From positions 4,526,001 to 4,590,000 of the forward strand of contig NZ_AP023362.1 in NCBI RefSeq assembly GCF_018326285.1: a stretch of 64,000 nucleotides of DNA, written 5' to 3'. This document shows positions 9,788-19,981 of this stretch, one piece after another. The notes under the pieces are model-generated. The model ran no database searches. It had not been told where the DNA came from and saw nothing but the letters and a program-made list of their open reading frames with translations. The stretch is from Mycolicibacterium sp. TY81 (GTDB taxonomy: Bacteria > Actinomycetota > Actinomycetes > Mycobacteriales > Mycobacteriaceae). The position numbers and the translations under genes are program-made. Each line of letters starts with the position of its first letter. Within the stretch, counting starts at the first letter, position 1.

Positions 9788-10288
9788 TCAGAAGATGTCG
9801 GTGAGCTTCCGCTGTGCCGGGCAGGCGTCGGTCAGCGCCTTCATCTGTTCGGTGATCTGCGCGTTGATCGCCGACAGCTGGTAGGCCTCGGTCGGCGCGG
9901 GGGCGCCGGGCGCCCGGCCCTGGGCGGCGATCCGGTAGGCGTCCAGCGCCGAGGCGAACTGCGAGGCCAGCGTCGCCAGTTGCACGGCGTTGGCGGCAAC
10001 CTTGTCGCCGGTGACCTTCTGCGCCCGCTCGGCCATACCGTCGGCCCACGCCCGGTAGGCCGTCTCCTCGGCGATGGTCGGGACGCCATTGTTGTTCTTG
10101 TCGATCTTCGACTCGATCTGCACGGCCTGCGCCTTGTTGTAGTCGAGCATGTCGCGCACCGGTTTGCACTCCGGCGTCGGCCCGCGGAACTCGGTCTGCC
10201 ACACCACGAGGCCGATGACGACGGCGAGCGCGACCGCGATGCCGATCTTCCAGCTGCGGTCCAGGCTCAACAACCATCTCGTCAACAC
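9788..10288 (-). CDS. Small membrane-anchored protein, unknown function
   Basis: A 166-residue protein from the GTG at 10288 with one N-terminal transmembrane helix (WKIGIAVALAVVIGLVVW, about residues 13-30) and an otherwise helical extracytoplasmic domain. That domain carries two cysteines (PECKPVRDML and DACPAQRKLTD) that could form a disulfide. A Pro/Ala spacer (APGAPAPTEAYQ) lies before the last helix. I do not recognise a named domain. It stands alone between divergent leuA and downstream ask, with a terminator hairpin just after its stop. It may share the promoter region with the leuA leader. Confidence 0.75.
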   Translation of the reverse strand: MLTRWLLSLDRSWKIGIAVALAVVIGLVVWQTEFRGPTPECKPVRDMLDYNKAQAVQIESKIDKNNNGVPTIAEETAYRAWADGMAERAQKVTGDKVAANAVQLATLASQFASALDAYRIAAQGRAPGAPAPTEAYQLSAINAQITEQMKALTDACPAQRKLTDIF

Positions 10289-10404
10289 GGTCGAACTGTA
10301 TCGGCACAGCTGGCACCACGCCCATTACACCTGGCCAGGACGTTGTCACCCGACAGCCCGACCTCGTTTTGGCGATCTACCGGACCGGAGTAAACTCGCC
10401 AGTG

Positions 10405-10452
10405 ATGTATAGCGCGCGGGTGCTCCTCCTCGGACGCCGCGACGGGGTCTGA
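10405..10452 (+). CDS. leuA leader peptide (LeuL-like)
   Basis: A 15-codon frame starting at ATG 10405 encodes MYSARVLLLGRRDGV and ends at TGA 10452, 88 bp before leuA. Three consecutive CTC leucine codons in so short a peptide upstream of the first leucine-pathway enzyme are the classic sign of leucine-responsive attenuation. Alternative base pairings overlap and follow its 3' end. It is too short for normal gene finders. Confidence 0.8.
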   Translation: MYSARVLLLGRRDGV

Positions 10453-10493
10453 TCCGACCGGCCTCCCGTCGCGGGGGTTTGAGATGCGCCGGT
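10440..10493 (+). promoter_or_regulatory. Candidate leuA attenuator: mutually exclusive hairpins
   Basis: CGACGGG (10440-10446, end of the leader frame) can pair with CCCGTCG (10465-10471). ACCGGC (10457-10462) can pair with GCCGGT (10488-10493) around the same segment. The two pairings interleave, so a ribosome stalled on the Leu codons could decide which forms. Whether the output is transcription termination or masking of the ribosome site cannot be read by eye. Confidence 0.6.
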
Positions 10494-10498
10494 CCTGA

Positions 10499-12355
<1,857 letters not shown>

Positions 12356-12365
12356 TCGACGACTG

Positions 12366-13031
12366 TCAGCTCGGCGCGCCCGGCTCCTCCGACACTCGGA
12401 GGACCCGGGCACACCAGCCGACCGCCTGTTCCGCAAAGTCTTGTGCGGTAACGGTTTTGGCCTCGTCAAGCAGCCGTTCGTTGATCAGCGTGGCGACGCC
12501 GCCGACACAGAAGAGCGCCGCGTCGAAGCTCTCCTGATCGGCGTCGCGGTCGGGCTGCAGTAACGCCAGGATGGCGGCAGCCACCCGGTGTTGCGCCATC
12601 CGGATGTGCTCGGAGACCGATTCGATGTGCCGGGCGTCGGTCAGGAAGATCCGAACGGCCAGCGGGTCGCTCTCGGCATGCTCGATGAACCCGGCCAGAC
12701 CCAGCGTCAGCCGCGTCTGGACCGTCGCCGACTCGGGCGCACTCCCTCCGGCCAGCATCGCGGCGAACGGCCCTTCCAACACGTCGTCGATGACGGCGCC
12801 GATCAACGCACCGAGGCCGGCAAACTGCTCGTAGAAGTAGCGGTCCGTGAGCTTGGCGCGCGCCGAGACCGCACGGACACTCAGCGCCGACAGCCCGCCT
12901 TCGCGCCACAACGCCTCGGCCGCGTCCAGCAGCAGCCGGCGCCGATCGGCCCGTCGCTCCTCTGCTGACCTGCCGGAGTACCTGCGCTGCGGCGCGGCGC
13001 CTGAACCGGTGCCCGATCCGTCGTCAGCCAT
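12366..13031 (-). CDS. TetR-family transcriptional regulator
   Basis: A 221-residue repressor. After a low-complexity start (MADDGSGTGSGAAPQRRYSG), the HTH spans about residues 28-75 (RRLLLDAAEALWREGGLSAL, then RAKLTDRYFYEQFAGLGAL). The rest is a helical ligand domain with a cysteine near the C-terminus. The ATG at 13031 has GGGGGAGG upstream; a more distant in-frame ATG (13103) lacks one. It is divergent from the four-gene membrane operon at 13.2-16.9 kb, and a candidate palindromic operator lies between them. It most likely represses that operon and itself. The C-terminal end meets leuA tail to tail. Confidence 0.85.
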   Translation of the reverse strand: MADDGSGTGSGAAPQRRYSGRSAEERRADRRRLLLDAAEALWREGGLSALSVRAVSARAKLTDRYFYEQFAGLGALIGAVIDDVLEGPFAAMLAGGSAPESATVQTRLTLGLAGFIEHAESDPLAVRIFLTDARHIESVSEHIRMAQHRVAAAILALLQPDRDADQESFDAALFCVGGVATLINERLLDEAKTVTAQDFAEQAVGWCARVLRVSEEPGAPS

Positions 13032-13122
13032 CTGGCGCAACCTCCCCCTCCGACTGCCACATGATGTCAAAATCCGAGGAAGGAAGACGGACACCGGTTT
13101 CAAATTCGGTCTTCTGGCAATA

Positions 13123-13136
13123 TTACCGACGAGTAA
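13123..13136. promoter_or_regulatory. Candidate TetR operator upstream of the membrane operon
   Basis: TTACCGACGAGTAA is a partial palindrome (TTAC/GTAA arms) placed 34 bp before the membrane-protein start and 87 bp before the divergent tetR start. TTAC-n6-GTAA sites are common for actinobacterial TetR proteins. Only four base pairs per arm are perfect, so this is a suggestion. Confidence 0.4.
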
Positions 13137-13169
13137 GGTTCAGGGTTCATCTACATAGTGGGGTGGAAC

Positions 13170-15005
13170 ATGGCAGCACAGCTCGCCGAGCAGGTCACCG
13201 TGGTGGCCGCGGCCGGAACCGAAGGCGGGGGCGCTGCCCTTGACCAGGTTCTCGGGATGTCCATCGCAACCGGCATCATCACGGCCGGCCTGTTGTGGAT
13301 CGGCTATCTGCACCGGCAACGTCGCATCACCTGGTTGCAGAACCTGGCCGACAAGGCCGGTCGCAAGATGAACCGGCCCGGCTGGGTCGCCTTGCCGTCG
13401 CTGCTGTTCATCTCGACGATCATCTGCGCGATGTTCGGCTTCATCTGGGACGTCAGCCTGCACATCGGCAAGGGCCGCGACGCCGGCCCCCTCGCCAACC
13501 CGGCGCACTACTTCATCCTGGTCGGCCTGTTCCTGCTGTTCATCGCGGGCTCGCTGTCGATCATCCTGCCGTACGACAAGCCCGGTCCGGCGGCCATCAA
13601 GATCACCAAAACCTGGTACGCGCCCGTCGGCGGCGTGCTGATGGCCGGTTGCGGTCTGTACGCGCTCATCGGCTTCCCGCTCGACGACATCTGGCACCGC
13701 ATCTTCGGCCAGGACGTGACGCTCTGGGGCCCAACACATTTGATGCTCATCGGCGGCGCCGGACTCTCCCTGGTCGCCACGCTGCTCCTCGAGCGCGAAG
13801 GCGACATCGCGATGGGTGCCGACGCCCCGGCCGCCCGCAGCAAGGTGCTGCCGTACCTGGCCTTCGGCGGTCTGGTGATCGGTCTGTCGGTGTTCCCGGT
13901 CGAATACGACTTCGGCGTCGAACAGTTCCGGCTGGTGCTGCACCCCATGCTGATCGCCGCCGCCGCGGCCATGTCGCTGGTGGCAACCCGGCTGACGCTC
14001 GGACGGTTCGCCACCTTCGGCGCCATCGCATTCTCCTGGTTCATCCGGGGCCTCGTCATCCTGGCGGTCGGGCCGATTCTCGGCTCTCCGTACAGCTGGT
14101 TCGCGCTCTACCTCGGCTCGGCCGTCGTCGTGGAACTGATCGGGCTGACGCCCCTCGCCAACCGCCCGATCCTGTTCGGTGCGGTGGCCGGCCTGGGCGT
14201 GGGCACTGTCGGCATGTGGCTGGAATCGTTCTGGATCGACGCCATGTACCGCACCCCGTGGCCGAGCAGCATGTGGGGTGAGGCGCTGACGATGTCGACG
14301 CCCGTCGCCATCGGTATGGGCATGTGCGGCGCGTTGCTTGCTCTGGTACTCACCGGCCAGCGCCTGCCCGCACGTCCCGTCGGCATCGGCATCGTGACCG
14401 CGACGGTCCTGGTCATCGGCGTGGCCGTGGCCAACGGCCTCAACGTCACCGTGCCGGAGCACGCCCGCGCACAGATCACCCTCACCGATGCACCGAGCCC
14501 GGCCGGTGAGCGCCTCGTGAACGCCGACATCCAGATCACGCCGACCAACCTCGTCAGCGACGACCCGGAGTGGGTGACGCTGATGGCGTGGCAGGGCAAG
14601 CTCGCCAATGAGCGCGGCCTGGTCGTCGACCACCTGCAGCAGGTGGGTCCGGGCCACTACCGGTCCACCCGGCCGATCCCGGTCTGGGGCACGTGGAAGA
14701 CGGTGCTGCGCGTGCAGGATGGCCGGACGATGGCCGCGGTCCCGGTGTATCTGCCGGCCGACCCCGGTATCGGTGCCGAGGAGACGCCCGCGATCTCGAC
14801 GATCCGCGACTTCATGGAGGAGATCAAGGTCCTGCAGCGGGAACGCAACCTCGACGTGCCGTCGTGGCTCTACCCCGCGGCGTCGCTGATCGTGCTGGTC
14901 TGCTCGCTGATCCTGATCGCCCTGCTGAGTTGGGGTGCGGGACGGATCAATTCGCGCGAACAGTTCAGCGCCACCGAGACCAGGGAACCCGTCGGACAGC
15001 CGTGA
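13170..15005 (+). CDS. Large polytopic membrane protein with FixH/YtkA-like C-terminal domain
   Basis: Unknown function. About 611 residues: ten or so transmembrane helices up to about residue 430, then an extracytoplasmic beta-type domain (about 435-560), then one more helix (LIVLVCSLILIALLSW). The membrane part carries conserved-looking His and Asp residues at helix ends (WDVSLHIGKG, NPAHYFILVG, DDIWHRIFGQ, GPTHLMLIGG), as in metal- or heme-binding membrane proteins. The C-terminal stretch VVDHLQQVGPGHYRSTRP, then GTWKTVLRVQDGR and AVPVYLPADP, resembles FixH/YtkA-like Ig folds linked to copper handling. The likely start is ATG 13170, with GTG 13158 possible. It is the first of four genes whose starts and stops overlap by 4 bp. 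A copper or redox role is inferred from the neighbours. Confidence 0.78.
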   Translation: MAAQLAEQVTVVAAAGTEGGGAALDQVLGMSIATGIITAGLLWIGYLHRQRRITWLQNLADKAGRKMNRPGWVALPSLLFISTIICAMFGFIWDVSLHIGKGRDAGPLANPAHYFILVGLFLLFIAGSLSIILPYDKPGPAAIKITKTWYAPVGGVLMAGCGLYALIGFPLDDIWHRIFGQDVTLWGPTHLMLIGGAGLSLVATLLLEREGDIAMGADAPAARSKVLPYLAFGGLVIGLSVFPVEYDFGVEQFRLVLHPMLIAAAAAMSLVATRLTLGRFATFGAIAFSWFIRGLVILAVGPILGSPYSWFALYLGSAVVVELIGLTPLANRPILFGAVAGLGVGTVGMWLESFWIDAMYRTPWPSSMWGEALTMSTPVAIGMGMCGALLALVLTGQRLPARPVGIGIVTATVLVIGVAVANGLNVTVPEHARAQITLTDAPSPAGERLVNADIQITPTNLVSDDPEWVTLMAWQGKLANERGLVVDHLQQVGPGHYRSTRPIPVWGTWKTVLRVQDGRTMAAVPVYLPADPGIGAEETPAISTIRDFMEEIKVLQRERNLDVPSWLYPAASLIVLVCSLILIALLSWGAGRINSREQFSATETREPVGQP

Positions 15006-15175
15006 CCTATCTCGCCGATCACTCGCTATTGTTGGCACTGCCGGCGTTCGCTCCCGCTTTCGTCGTGGCCGGGGTCGTGGCCTGGGTGGCCATGAAAGAC
15101 CGGCGCGCCGGCTCCGACGGTGACGAAACCGATTCGGAGACAACAGGTTCAACCGATGAGGACGGTTCCGCGTGA
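15002..15175 (+). CDS. 57-residue single-pass membrane protein
   Basis: A short coupled gene: its GTG start (15002) overlaps the stop of the large membrane protein (GTGA), and its own stop overlaps the start of the next gene in the same way. It has one hydrophobic helix (LLLALPAFAPAFVVAGVVAW) and an acidic Asp/Glu/Thr tail. It resembles the small accessory subunits of membrane oxidoreductases and transporters. Function unknown; the coupling at both ends is strong evidence that it is real. Confidence 0.78.
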   Translation: MTYLADHSLLLALPAFAPAFVVAGVVAWVAMKDRRAGSDGDETDSETTGSTDEDGSA

Positions 15176-15582
15176 CATTTGTGAAGACCTTCGCCGTGGC
15201 CGGCGCTGTTGCCCTGGCGCTCGCGGGCTGCGGTGGCAACGACAAGTCGACCGGCAACTCACCGAGTTCCACCGCAAGTGCCACACCGCAGTTCAGCAAC
15301 CAGCAGGCCCCGCCGGCGCGCGTCTACGTCGACGTGACCATCGCCGGCGGCACCGCCACGCCACTCAACCAGCAGGTGCAGGCCAAACTCGGCGAGCCGA
15401 TCATCCTGCGGGTCAACAGTGACGCCGCCGACCAGCTGCATGTGCACTCGAGTCCCGAGCACACCTTCGACATCAAGCCGGCGAAGGATCAGCAGTTCCA
15501 GTTCACGGTGAGCGTGCCGGGCAAGGTCGATGTCGAGCTGCACCACCTGGACAAGACGGTCGCCACGATCACGGTGCAGTGA
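15172..15582 (+). CDS. Cupredoxin-like lipoprotein
   Basis: A 136-residue exported protein with a signal peptide and lipobox (LALAGC, acylated Cys near residue 20), a Ser/Thr-rich linker and a compact beta-sandwich domain. The segment VNSDAADQLHVHSSPEHTF, followed by FQFTVSVPGKVDVELHH, has the order of strands seen in cupredoxin-fold proteins. The His residues (HVH, EH, LHH) are possible copper ligands, but the full type-1 Cys-His-Met set is not evident. The GTG start overlaps the upstream stop by 4 bp and the stop overlaps the next start by 4 bp. It probably works at the outer face of the cytoplasmic membrane with its membrane-protein neighbours. Confidence 0.8.
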   Translation: MTFVKTFAVAGAVALALAGCGGNDKSTGNSPSSTASATPQFSNQQAPPARVYVDVTIAGGTATPLNQQVQAKLGEPIILRVNSDAADQLHVHSSPEHTFDIKPAKDQQFQFTVSVPGKVDVELHHLDKTVATITVQ

Positions 15583-16859
15583 CCTCTTCGGTCCTCGCGC
15601 ACGGGCTGGGCGGATCGACTGATCTGCCCATCCCCGTGACGTACGCCCTGATCGGCGCGGCATGGGCGTTGACCTTCACCTTCGCGGTGGTGGCACTGGC
15701 GTGGCGCAAGCCGCGGTTCGATCCGCAGACGCCGGGACGCCCGTTGCCGCGCTGGGTGACGACGGCCGTCGACGCGCCCGCCACGCGCTGGACGGTCGGG
15801 CTGCTGGCTCTGGCGTTCGCGGTGTGGGTCGCGGTGGCGTCCATCGTCGCGCCTGCCGAATCCGGCAACCCGCTGCCGGGCGTGTTCTACGTACTGCTGT
15901 GGGTCGGAATCGTCGCGCTGTCAGTGCTTTTGGGCCCAGTGTGGCGGGTGTTGTCGCCGGTGCGGACCATCGCCCGACTGCTGCGGCTGAGCCGGGACGC
16001 GTATCCCGCGCGGCTCGGCTATTGGCCGGCGGCGGCCGGGCTCTTCGCGTTCGTCTGGCTCGAGCTGGCCAGCCCTGACCCGGGTTCGGTTGGCGCCGTG
16101 CGTATCTGGCTGCTGGTCTATCTCTGTGTGACGCTGACCGGGGCGGTCGTGTGCGGCACCCGGTGGTGCTCGCATGCCGACCCGTTCGAGGTGTACAGCG
16201 TGGTGGCGTCACGGTGTGCGCCGGTGCGGCGCAACGCCGATGGGCAGATCGCCATCGGCAATCCGTTCAATCACCTACCCACACTGCCGGTCCGGCCGGC
16301 CACGGTGACGGTGCTCGCGGTGCTGCTGGGCTCGACGGCCTTCGACAGTTTCTCGGCGACGCCGACATGGCGGGGGTTCGTCGAAGCGCACGCGCACGGC
16401 GGCTGGCAGGTCACCGCGATGAAAACCCTTGGGCTGGCGGTGTTTGTCACGACGGTCGCGCTGTCGTTCAGCCTCGCTGCCCGCGCCACCGGCGGCGTGG
16501 ACCGCGCGCGGCGCCGGGAGCTGCCCGGTTTGATGGCGCACTCCCTCATCCCGATCGTCATCGGCTACGTGTTCGCGCATTACCTGACCTATCTCGTCGA
16601 GAAGGGTCAGCAGACCGTCTTCCAGCTCCTGGGCCTGCACGATGCGCAGGTGTATTACGTGCTGTCCATGCACCCGTCGGTGCTGGCCACGACGAAGGTG
16701 TTGTTCGTGGTGGCGGGGCACATCGCGGGCGTCGTCGCCGCACACGACTGCGCGCTGCGCGTACTGCCCAAGCGCCATCAGCTCACCGGGCAGCTCGCGA
16801 TGATGCTGGTGATGGTCGGCTACACGTTCACGGGGCTGTACCTGCTCTTCGGCGGTTGA
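15579..16859 (+). CDS. Polytopic membrane protein, unknown function
   Basis: A 426-residue integral membrane protein with about ten predicted helices and little soluble mass. It starts at GTG 15579 (MTSSVLAHGLGGSTDLPIP), overlapping the lipoprotein stop by 4 bp. Notable residues are CGTRWCSHADPFEVY between helices (two Cys and a His), EAHAHGGWQ and HYLTYLVEKG. The Cys-His cluster could bind a metal. I do not recognise a named family beyond similarity to uncharacterised actinobacterial membrane proteins with an HGLGG...LPIP start. It is the last gene of the four-gene operon; the carotenoid oxygenase follows after 69 bp with its own ribosome site. Confidence 0.78.
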   Translation: MTSSVLAHGLGGSTDLPIPVTYALIGAAWALTFTFAVVALAWRKPRFDPQTPGRPLPRWVTTAVDAPATRWTVGLLALAFAVWVAVASIVAPAESGNPLPGVFYVLLWVGIVALSVLLGPVWRVLSPVRTIARLLRLSRDAYPARLGYWPAAAGLFAFVWLELASPDPGSVGAVRIWLLVYLCVTLTGAVVCGTRWCSHADPFEVYSVVASRCAPVRRNADGQIAIGNPFNHLPTLPVRPATVTVLAVLLGSTAFDSFSATPTWRGFVEAHAHGGWQVTAMKTLGLAVFVTTVALSFSLAARATGGVDRARRRELPGLMAHSLIPIVIGYVFAHYLTYLVEKGQQTVFQLLGLHDAQVYYVLSMHPSVLATTKVLFVVAGHIAGVVAAHDCALRVLPKRHQLTGQLAMMLVMVGYTFTGLYLLFGG

Positions 16860-16928
16860 CGCCTGAAACCTTGACATCGCCGGGGCGCGGCACAAAACTG
16901 AGGACACACGTCATCAGATGGAGGTGGC

Positions 16929-18380
16929 ATGACAGCCACAGTGCCCGCGGAACCCACGCTCAAGCAGTTGCACGGCCGCGCCTTCGCGTCGCTGTACGAC
17001 GAAATGGACTACCAGGTCGCACGCATCGACGGCACCCTGCCACCCGAGCTGACCGGCACGCTGTTCCGCATCGGCCCCGGCAAGTTCGAGGTCGGCGACA
17101 CCGTGCTCAAGACCATGTTCGACGCCGACGGCATGGTGTCCCGTTTCGTCCTCGACGGGAAGTCCGTGCGTTTCACCAACCGCTATGTGCGCACCAAGCA
17201 GTACCGCAGCGGCGATGTGATGAGCCAGCGCGGCATCACCACCAACGCCCCGACCCTGCGCGGCAACCTGCTGCCGCCGGCCAACACCGGCAACACCAAC
17301 ATGGCCACGATCTGCGGCGAACTCCTGGCCATGTGGGAGGGCGGCCCGCCGTACCAGATCGATCCGGACTCACTGGACACGTTGGGCTACAAGCGCTTCG
17401 ACGGTGACCGCCTCGGCTATCTCGGCTCCTTCTCCGCCCACCCGAAATGGGATCCGCACACCGGCGACGTCTACAACTTCGGCCTCGACCTGCTGCCCAC
17501 GCCGCGACTGCGGTGCTTCAAGGTGGACCGCGCCGGCCGGAGCCACCAGATCAGCTCACTGAAGTTGTGGGACATGGTGTGGAACCACGACTTCGCCCTC
17601 ACCGAGAACCACATGGTGTTCGTGCTGGATCCGTTGCGCCCCAACATTCCGACGCTGCTGCGAACCCGATCGCTCGCGAAGGCCCTCGAATACCAGACCC
17701 GCAACGGCTCGACGCGGTTCGCCCTGGTGCCGCGGGACGGGTCCAAGCCCCGCATCATCGAGCACGAGGCACTGACGCACATCCACGTCACCAACGCCTT
17801 CGAGGACGGCTCCGACACCGTCGTGGAGTTCTTCCGGTTCGAGGACTCGGACATCTTCGGCAAGCTCGGTAAGGCGTGGCAGGACCCGGCCGATCCGACC
17901 GATCCCCGTGCGCACCTGACCATCGATGAGTGGCCCCGCGGACACCTCTCGCGCTTCCGCATCAGCAAGTCGGGACGAATCAGCGAGACGGTGCTATCAG
18001 CAACGGCGCCAATGGAATTCCCGCAGTACGACTGGCGCCGTTCGACGCTGCAGCACAACGTCACCTACGCCTGCAAGGCCACCGAGGACGTGGGCCACTA
18101 CAACGCGGTGACGCGCATCGACCACCGAACCGGCGTACAGACCACGTTCGATTTCGGTCTGGCCCAGACGGGTGAACCGTTGTTCGTACCCCGCTCCCGC
18201 ACGGCCGCCGAGGACGACGGTTGGCTGCTGGTGCTCAATCACGATCTGCGGAGCCATCGTTCGCAACTCGTGATCTTCGATGCCCGCACCATCGAGGACG
18301 GGCCGCTGGCCACTGCGCATTTGGAGCACCACTTGCCGATCGGGTTCCACGGCACATTCAGCCGGCGTATCGCGGGCTGA
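16929..18380 (+). CDS. Carotenoid cleavage oxygenase (RPE65/lignostilbene dioxygenase family)
   Basis: Fe(II)-dependent dioxygenase that splits a C=C bond of a carotenoid, apocarotenoid or stilbene to two carbonyls. The 483-residue length fits the seven-bladed propeller. The four iron-binding histidines are all present: His171 (SAHPKWD), His220 (VWNHDF), His286 (THIHVTNAF) and His474 (GFHGTF). The second-shell acidic residues of the family also appear. It starts at ATG 16929, eight bases after GGAGG-type spacing (GATGGAGGTGGC). A TTGACA at 16871-16876 may be a -35 element for its own promoter. Substrate unknown; no carotenoid synthesis gene is in the window. Confidence 0.93.
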   Translation: MTATVPAEPTLKQLHGRAFASLYDEMDYQVARIDGTLPPELTGTLFRIGPGKFEVGDTVLKTMFDADGMVSRFVLDGKSVRFTNRYVRTKQYRSGDVMSQRGITTNAPTLRGNLLPPANTGNTNMATICGELLAMWEGGPPYQIDPDSLDTLGYKRFDGDRLGYLGSFSAHPKWDPHTGDVYNFGLDLLPTPRLRCFKVDRAGRSHQISSLKLWDMVWNHDFALTENHMVFVLDPLRPNIPTLLRTRSLAKALEYQTRNGSTRFALVPRDGSKPRIIEHEALTHIHVTNAFEDGSDTVVEFFRFEDSDIFGKLGKAWQDPADPTDPRAHLTIDEWPRGHLSRFRISKSGRISETVLSATAPMEFPQYDWRRSTLQHNVTYACKATEDVGHYNAVTRIDHRTGVQTTFDFGLAQTGEPLFVPRSRTAAEDDGWLLVLNHDLRSHRSQLVIFDARTIEDGPLATAHLEHHLPIGFHGTFSRRIAG

Positions 18381-18455
18381 ACACCCGCTTTCGGCACCGG
18401 CCCAAGCCCTGGGCAGCCTCGTGCCACGCCGCACCCGATCGGTGGTGGCGGTGAC

Positions 18456-19871
18456 TCACCTTGCAGGACTGTCACTTTCGCCATCGGCGTCCTCACCTTC
18501 GGTCGGGTAGAGCGTGGGGTGGTGGTAGTGGTTGGTTCGGGGTTGGCCGACGTCCAGTAGTGGTGGTGGGGTCCAGTGGGTTCTGCCGTGGGGGCCCATG
18601 GTGGTGGTCCAGCCGCCGGTGTCGGCCAGGCGGTTGTCGGGTCCGCAGGCCAGGGTCATGGTGTCGATGTTGGTCAGTCCGTCGTCGCGCCAGTTGGTGT
18701 TGACGTGATGGGCCTGCGAGCGGGAGGCGGGGGCGGTGCAGTTCGGTCTGGTGCAGCCGTGGTCGCGGGCGAACAGCGCGAGGCGTTGGGCGGTGCTGGC
18801 GGTTCTGGCCGCCCGGCCCAGATAGAGGGGTTGGCCGGTGTGCTCGTCGAACACCGCCAGGTAGTTGTCCGAGCCTTGCGCGGCCATCCGGATCAGATCC
18901 TTGACCGGGAGCTTGGTGCCGGTGTGGGTGAGCGCCATCCCGGCGCGCTTTTCCAGGTCGGTGACGGTGCAGGTGGCGACCACCGCGACCGGGAATCCGT
19001 TGTGCACACCCGAGGTCCCAGTGGCCAGCGCCATCCGGCCGATGAATTTGAACGCGTCGTATTGCCGCTGGGCCACAGTCCTTGTGTCGTTGTCGATCTG
19101 TTCCTGGGTCGGGGTCCCGGAGATACAGGGCTGCGGGTCAGCCGGATTGCACATGCCGGGGGCGGCGTACTTGTCGAACAACACTTCCCAGTAGGCCCGC
19201 CCTTCCGGATCGAGTTGGGCGGTGACGTCGGTGCGCCCGTCGGGTCGCTGCTTGCCCATGACGAACGAGCGCTGCGGGTCGGGCTCGTCGTCGTTGGGTT
19301 CGGGCCCGTCCTGATCGAGCCGGTACAACAAATCCGCCGCGACTTTGCGGAGGTCTTCGGGGGTTTTGACCCGGGCATCGGCGACCAGATCGGTCTCGCA
19401 TTGGGCCATGGTGATCGGGTCGGCCGCCCACACCGGGACCTTGCCGAAGAACCAGGTGATCACTGCGACGTGCTCACTGTTGATCGCACCCTCGGCCAGC
19501 GCGGCGGCGACCAGTTCCCACACCGGACCCAACGCCTCGCCCGTGATGGCCGAGCGCGGGCCCAAGTTATCCGTGTCGCGGACCCAGCGGCGGGCTTCCT
19601 CGCGGCTGATCCGCAACCGCACATGCAGCACCTCAGGCCAATCCTTGGCCCCGATCTCTCTGGCGGTGGCCTGGGTTTGTGCGGCGGCCAGAATCTGGTG
19701 ATCGACCGCCTCGGCCGCGCACCTCAAGGTTTCGCGGCGGGACTGCAACTCCAACAACGTCGCCACGTCCAGACTGCTGTAGTCCAGGGACGCGAGCCGC
19801 GCATGCGCCGCCTCGTAGGCGGCGTAGGCGGCGTACGCCTCCTCGACAACGGCTCGATCGGTCAATCCCAT
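18456..19871 (-). CDS. HNH endonuclease-type protein with DUF222 (13E12 repeat family)
   Basis: A 471-residue protein of the family repeated many times in mycobacterial genomes. The N-terminal DUF222 part begins MGLTDRAVVEEAYAAYAAYE and is helical. The C-terminal HNH nuclease motif is at about residues 380-425 (CTRPNCTAPASRSQAHHVN, WRDDGLTNIDTMTLACGPDN), with the Cys pairs and histidines of a zinc-bound beta-beta-alpha metal fold intact. The tail TNHYHHPTLYPTEGEDADGE is variable in the family. The start could be GTG/ATG ten codons earlier (19901). It is often linked to mobile or duplicated DNA; its cellular role is unknown. No intein or intron accompanies it. Confidence 0.87.
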   Translation of the reverse strand: MGLTDRAVVEEAYAAYAAYEAAHARLASLDYSSLDVATLLELQSRRETLRCAAEAVDHQILAAAQTQATAREIGAKDWPEVLHVRLRISREEARRWVRDTDNLGPRSAITGEALGPVWELVAAALAEGAINSEHVAVITWFFGKVPVWAADPITMAQCETDLVADARVKTPEDLRKVAADLLYRLDQDGPEPNDDEPDPQRSFVMGKQRPDGRTDVTAQLDPEGRAYWEVLFDKYAAPGMCNPADPQPCISGTPTQEQIDNDTRTVAQRQYDAFKFIGRMALATGTSGVHNGFPVAVVATCTVTDLEKRAGMALTHTGTKLPVKDLIRMAAQGSDNYLAVFDEHTGQPLYLGRAARTASTAQRLALFARDHGCTRPNCTAPASRSQAHHVNTNWRDDGLTNIDTMTLACGPDNRLADTGGWTTTMGPHGRTHWTPPPLLDVGQPRTNHYHHPTLYPTEGEDADGESDSPAR

Positions 19872-19981
19872 ACATCGAACACTAGTTCGAGCCACCGACA
19901 AGAAATCACCGGGAATGTGACGCTAGTTACCTACCGTGACCAGCGGAATCAAAGTGATCAAAGTTTTTCGACGAGCGCCTG

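Noticed and set aside
13140..15299. Open frame of about 719 codons antisense to the polytopic membrane protein
   Set aside because: Low-complexity Arg/His/Gln/Asp-rich translation without motifs; the sense strand has helices, coupled starts and a clear operon.
16871..16899. Complete sigma-A promoter for the carotenoid oxygenase
   Set aside because: TTGACA is good but the hexamer 17 bp later (AAAACT) is a poor -10, so I did not list it as a promoter.
18395..18420. GCCCA/TGGGC hairpin after the carotenoid oxygenase as a terminator
   Set aside because: Only a 5-bp stem without a U-tract; too weak to claim.
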